Positions 6,387 through 8,824 of a stretch of 8,824 nucleotides of DNA are shown piece by piece; the stretch's first letter is position 1, and each line of letters starts with the position of its first letter. Under the pieces are notes generated by a model that was given only the letters and a program-made list of their open reading frames with translations, did no database searches and had not been told where the DNA came from. Both the position numbers and the translations under genes were made by a program. Origin of the DNA: Bacteroidota bacterium (GTDB lineage: Bacteria; Bacteroidota; Bacteroidia; B-17B0; Aurantibacillaceae); NCBI GenBank assembly GCA_947474485.1, contig CANJJP010000044.1:1-8824 (forward strand), written 5' to 3'.

Positions 6387-6404
6387 AGTTCATCCAAAAT
6401 ATTA

Positions 6405-6434
6405 AAAAAAGCGGCTAAATTTAGCCGCTTTTTT
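6405..6434 (+). terminator. Perfect 30-bp palindromic terminator after the T9SS cargo gene
   Basis: Six A residues, then GCGGCTAAATTTAGCCGC, then six T residues form an exact palindrome. As RNA it folds into a GCGGCTA/TAGCCGC stem with an AATT loop, flanked by A and U tracts, so it can work on either strand. It lies 18 nt after the stop codon of the T9SS cargo gene and just before the promoter region of the phosphatase gene. Confidence 0.9.
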
Positions 6435-6446
6435 GTTTGTAATTGC

Positions 6447-6454
6447 TATATTGT
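6447..6454 (+). promoter_or_regulatory. Weak candidate -7 box for the PP2C phosphatase gene
   Basis: TATATTGT resembles TAnnTTTG with one T missing before the G. It lies just downstream of the terminator, where a promoter for the phosphatase gene is needed, and ends 12 nt before the TTG at 6467. No better match exists between the terminator and the gene. Confidence 0.3.
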
Positions 6455-6466
6455 AGGCTTAAATAA

Positions 6467-7687
6467 TTGGTGGCAAAAGACAAACGCACATACGAGTCGA
6501 GAAGTAAAATGAGTTCTTTGAAGCTCAATTCTTTGTTAGAAGTAACAAAGGCAATCAACAACAATGCCTCTACCAAAGAACTTTTACAAACCTTTGAGAT
6601 AATCCTTAGAGACCAAATTAGTATTGGCAAACTAGCTCTTTACAATTTTACTGATAAATGGGAGTGTATTTTAACATACGGTTTAAACAACGATTTTTCG
6701 AATCTGAATGCTGAACGCGACTTATTAAGATTTAAAGAAATAAGTATTGTTGATGATCGACTTCACAACATGTTTGAGGTTATTATTCCCGTTTATCATA
6801 AAGACAGGCCGCTAGCATTTGTGCTGATTGGAGATTTAGATGATGATAAATTAGAATTAAGTCCGGTAATAAAACATTTACCTTTTGTACAAACACTTAC
6901 CAATATTATTGTTGTAGCTATTGAAAACAAAAGGCTTTACAAAGAAAGTATAAAACAAGCTGCTATGCACAAGGAGCTAGAATTAGCTTCTCAAATGCAA
7001 AACATGTTGTTCCCCGAATCATTGCCAAACAACGAATCACTTGATTTTAACGCGTTTTACCTGCCACATCAAGAGGTGGGAGGAGATTATTATGATTTTA
7101 TTTGGATTAATAAAAATGAGTTTGTTTTTTGTGTTGCAGATGTATCAGGAAAAGGATTAGCTGCTGCATTGTTGATGAGTAACTTTCAGGCTAACTTGCG
7201 TGTTTTAATAAATCATACAAATAGTTTAACAGACCTTGTGCGTGAATTAAATACCAAAGTAATGTTAAGCGCAAAAGGGGAAAAATTTATCACACTTTTT
7301 ATAGGAAAATATAATATACAAACACGTACATTAAATTACATCAACGCGGGGCAAAACCCGCCCGTTTTAGTTAATGGAAAGTCTGTTTACTTACTTCGAA
7401 TTGGATGCACTGGCTTAGGAATGTTTGATGAATTAGTTGATGTGAAAGAAGGGGTTGTTACTGTAAAGCCTAAATCACTATTGGTGTGTTATACAGATGG
7501 AGTAGTGGAAACCGAAAATGAAAGTGAAGAGTATTTTGGGATGCAGCGCTTAACAATGCTCTTAAGGAAATCACAAGGGAATACTCCTAAAGAAATTAAT
7601 AAGGAATTAATTGATAGTATCGTAAACTTTAAGGGAAGTAAAACATACGCCGATGACATTGCTATATTTACAGGGAAATTATACTGA
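6467..7687 (+). CDS. GAF-like sensor plus PP2C (SpoIIE/RsbU-type) serine phosphatase
   Basis: Up to 406 residues, cytoplasmic, with no signal peptide. Residues about 17-155 look like a degenerate GAF-type sensor (NSLLEVTKAINNNASTKELL, then a beta core with FEVIIPVYHKDRPLAFVLIGDL). A coiled-coil linker (about 150-185) ends in ELASQMQNMLFPESLP, the hallmark of RsbU-like phosphatases. The PP2C domain follows (about 192-404). Its metal ligands are intact: D207 in EVGGDYYDF, D225 in CVADVSGKGLAAALLMS, D344 in CYTDGVVE and D396/D397 in TYADDIAIF. It should therefore be an active Mn/Mg-dependent phosphatase, which by analogy dephosphorylates an anti-sigma-antagonist-type protein. No kinase, STAS or sigma gene is in the window. 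The start is uncertain: TTG 6467 or GTG 6470 keep a basic N-terminus, while the first ATG is 6509 (MSSLKLNS), which also retains all domains. Residue numbers here assume TTG. Confidence 0.9.
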   Translation: MVAKDKRTYESRSKMSSLKLNSLLEVTKAINNNASTKELLQTFEIILRDQISIGKLALYNFTDKWECILTYGLNNDFSNLNAERDLLRFKEISIVDDRLHNMFEVIIPVYHKDRPLAFVLIGDLDDDKLELSPVIKHLPFVQTLTNIIVVAIENKRLYKESIKQAAMHKELELASQMQNMLFPESLPNNESLDFNAFYLPHQEVGGDYYDFIWINKNEFVFCVADVSGKGLAAALLMSNFQANLRVLINHTNSLTDLVRELNTKVMLSAKGEKFITLFIGKYNIQTRTLNYINAGQNPPVLVNGKSVYLLRIGCTGLGMFDELVDVKEGVVTVKPKSLLVCYTDGVVETENESEEYFGMQRLTMLLRKSQGNTPKEINKELIDSIVNFKGSKTYADDIAIFTGKLY

Positions 7688-7737
7688 TTTTGTTTTGAAA
7701 AAGAATACATAATAATTCGTTTATAAATAGTACAATC

Positions 7738-7892
7738 ATGAAATCCAGAATAAACTTAGGGCTTTTTTTATTTTAATCGGATGCGAATATATTGCACAGC
7801 CCTTTTCATCAAGAACTTACGTACAAACGTGTTATAATAAAACACAGTGTTCTTCTATAAATAATTCTAGCTTTTTATTTTTTGATGATTAA
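7738..7892 (+). pseudogene. Possible frameshifted lipoprotein signal peptide region
   Basis: ATG 7738 opens MKSRINLGLF and stops at TAA 7774, shortly after a run of seven T (7763-7769). If one T were added to that run, the frame would continue as LGLFFILIGCEYIAQPF. That reads as a lipoprotein signal peptide with the lipobox LIGC and a cysteine at about residue 16. This frame would stay open to the TAA at 7890-7892, just past a second T run (7878-7883), where it overlaps the next small open frame. The tail (SSRTYVQTCYNKTQC) is not recognisable. Either the gene is broken, or the homopolymer was miscounted in sequencing. Slippage during expression is a third, less likely option. Evidence is limited to signal-peptide-like composition. 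Confidence 0.35.
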
Positions 7893-8052
7893 AGCAATTG
7901 CTAAAGGCCAAAAAGATGCGTGGATAGTAGGGTTTATTGATGGTAAACTCGATACCTTAGAAGAATTAATTATGGTTGACTTCTTTAATAAAAACATTGT
8001 ACAGTTTAATGAACATCTTCAATTATTAAAAGATTATATTGTTTTTAAATAA
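7885..8052 (+). CDS. Small hypothetical protein or 3' part of a frameshifted gene
   Basis: This is an open frame of 55 codons from ATG 7885, in the same frame as ATG 7738 but separated from it by stops at 7774 and 7858. The product is amphipathic and plausibly folded (MIKAIAKGQKDAW, FIDGKLDTLEELIMVDFF, LQLLKDYIVFK), with no signal peptide of its own and no family I recognise. It ends 12 nt before the bidirectional terminator, where a real gene end would be expected. It has no promoter box or A-rich leader directly upstream. It may be the C-terminal part of the exported protein begun at 7738, with a second frameshift at the T run 7878-7883. A restored protein would have about 104 residues. Confidence 0.4.
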   Translation: MIKAIAKGQKDAWIVGFIDGKLDTLEELIMVDFFNKNIVQFNEHLQLLKDYIVFK

Positions 8053-8064
8053 TCGAAAAGCATA

Positions 8065-8105
8065 AAAAAAGAGGGTTTCAAATTATTATTGAACCCCTCT
8101 TTTTT
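8065..8105. terminator. Bidirectional terminator between convergent genes
   Basis: GAGGGTTTCAA (8071-8081) pairs with TTGAACCCCTC (8089-8099) across a 7-nt loop, with a single T-C mismatch. Six A residues on the left and six T residues on the right flank the stem. It therefore has a U-tract in both directions and serves both the small plus-strand reading frame and the minus-strand YceI gene, which ends 19 nt away. Confidence 0.85.
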
Positions 8106-8123
8106 GTTTAGTAGTAATAAATA

Positions 8124-8714
8124 TTACTTCATTAACTCAATTGTACTTTCAAGAGTAACCATTTCGCTTACAGCAACTCCGCCAGCTTCTAATGCTGCGT
8201 TCCACATTAAACCATAGTCTTTTCTGTTAATTGCACCTTTAACTGTGAAACCAACACGTGTTTTACCCCAAGGATCTTTAACTTGTTTACCATTAGTAGT
8301 AGCAAGAAACGTTACTTTTTTAGTTACACCTTTAATAGTTAAGTCACCAATCAATAAATAAGTTCCTTTTGCTTTGCCTTTTTTCATTGACGTTGATTTG
8401 AAGGTCATTTTTGCAAATTTCTCTGCATCAAAAAAATCAGGGCTTTTTAAGTGACCATCTCTTTTATCATCATCTGTATCAACACTTGCAACATCAACTG
8501 AGAATTCTACTGTTGCATCTGTAAAGTCTGCATCCGTTTTTGAATTTACTTTTCCGTCGTAGATTTTAAATTTACCTTCAGTTTCAGAAACCATCATGTG
8601 GGTTACTTTAAAACCTAATTTGCTGTGTGAAGCATCAACTGCCCAATTTGTTTGCGCTATCATTGATGTAGCCATTAATGCAAGTGCACTAATTGTTAAT
8701 TGTAATTTTTTCAT
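8124..8714 (-). CDS. YceI-family periplasmic polyisoprenoid-binding-type protein
   Basis: A protein of 196 residues. The signal peptide (1-20, MKKLQLTISALALMATSMIA) is followed directly by NWAVDASHSKLGFKVTHMM, the usual YceI opening (WxxDxxHSxxxFxVxH). The rest matches the family in order: VEFSVDVASVDTDDDKRDGHLKSPDFFDAEKF (about 69-100), LIGDLTIKGVTKKVTF (about 122-137), and the end DPWGKTRVGFTVKGAINRKDYGLMWN with LEAGGVAVSE. The fold is an extended lipocalin-like beta barrel. Characterised relatives bind a long isoprenoid chain (octaprenyl or ubiquinone-type lipid) in the barrel, so a lipid-carrier role in the periplasm is likely; the actual ligand is unknown. In some bacteria YceI is acid- or stress-induced, but nothing here shows that. 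The length is typical for the family. The gene has its own exact -7 box and shares a terminator with the small frame on the other strand. Confidence 0.95.
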   Translation of the reverse strand: MKKLQLTISALALMATSMIAQTNWAVDASHSKLGFKVTHMMVSETEGKFKIYDGKVNSKTDADFTDATVEFSVDVASVDTDDDKRDGHLKSPDFFDAEKFAKMTFKSTSMKKGKAKGTYLLIGDLTIKGVTKKVTFLATTNGKQVKDPWGKTRVGFTVKGAINRKDYGLMWNAALEAGGVAVSEMVTLESTIELMK

Positions 8715-8740
8715 TTTAATATGTGTTTGTTTTTATAGCA

Positions 8741-8748
8741 CAAATATA
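8741..8748 (-). promoter_or_regulatory. Bacteroidota -7 box for the YceI-family gene
   Basis: On the minus strand this reads TATATTTG, an exact TAnnTTTG match ending 26 nt before the ATG at 8714. The predicted leader of about 20 nt is A-rich (ACAAACACATATTAAAA) and has no Shine-Dalgarno site. I see no clear -33 element. Confidence 0.6.
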
Positions 8749-8824
8749 TGTCATAAAATTAGATGTCTATACAATTAAATTATTAAAAACACAAGGCTTT
8801 GTTATTCAAATATTTACAATCAAA

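Noticed and set aside
6421..6630. 69-codon minus-strand frame across the terminator and phosphatase 5' end
   Set aside because: It is antisense to the phosphatase gene and runs into the terminator palindrome. There is no promoter or leader.
7489..7710. 73-codon minus-strand frame opposite the end of the phosphatase gene
   Set aside because: It overlaps the conserved D344 and D396/D397 motifs of the phosphatase in antisense and has no supporting features.
8596..8778. 60-codon plus-strand frame opposite the YceI start
   Set aside because: It is antisense to the YceI signal peptide and its promoter. The hydrophobic, Cys/Asn-rich translation follows from the opposite strand.
1..8824. CRISPR array, tRNA, rRNA, insertion sequence or prophage
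   Set aside because: I saw no regularly spaced repeats, cloverleaf-like sequence, transposase motifs, terminal repeats or phage proteins. A covariance-model search would be the decisive test for small RNAs.

Overview
The window is AT-rich and looks like a chromosome segment from a member of the Bacteroidota. Four lines of sequence evidence support this. Exact Bacteroidota -7 promoter boxes (TAnnTTTG) sit just upstream of five genes. Starts lack Shine-Dalgarno sites and often have A-rich leaders instead. One secreted protein ends in a type IX secretion (T9SS) sorting domain. Several families are Bacteroidota-typical, including the GEQDA-like membrane protein, the all-helical 488-residue protein and the degenerate amidohydrolase. 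I see no CRISPR array, tRNA, rRNA, insertion sequence or phage gene.

Layout. 1-957 (-) is the first 319 codons of an exported amidohydrolase-fold protein that runs off the left edge. It is divergent from 1096-1977 (+), a membrane di-iron hydroxylase of the sterol desaturase/alkylglycerol monooxygenase type. 2081-2869 (+) is a crotonase (enoyl-CoA hydratase) with its own promoter and a good intrinsic terminator. A gene-poor stretch (2921-3435) follows; its minus strand reads like broken coding sequence. 5586-4120 (-) encodes a cytoplasmic helical protein and 4077-3436 (-) a small exported membrane protein. They lie 42 bp apart and may be co-transcribed, but the second also has its own promoter box. 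5685-6386 (+) is a T9SS cargo protein closed by a perfect 30-bp palindromic terminator. 6467-7687 (+) is a GAF-like plus PP2C (SpoIIE/RsbU-type) phosphatase. 7738-8052 (+) holds a small open frame behind what looks like a frameshifted lipoprotein signal peptide. A bidirectional terminator separates this from 8714-8124 (-), a periplasmic YceI-family lipid-binding protein.

How the genes fit together. There is no single pathway here. Most genes carry their own promoter or terminator, so this reads as ordinary core or near-core chromosome made of short transcription units. Three products relate loosely to lipids (membrane hydroxylase, enoyl-CoA hydratase, YceI), and four are exported or probably exported. 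I found no convincing new multi-gene system. The points most worth checking are the metal-site-less amidohydrolase, the two apparently leaderless promoters, the decayed minus-strand stretch at about 2994-3449, and the T-run frameshifts near 7763 and 7878.
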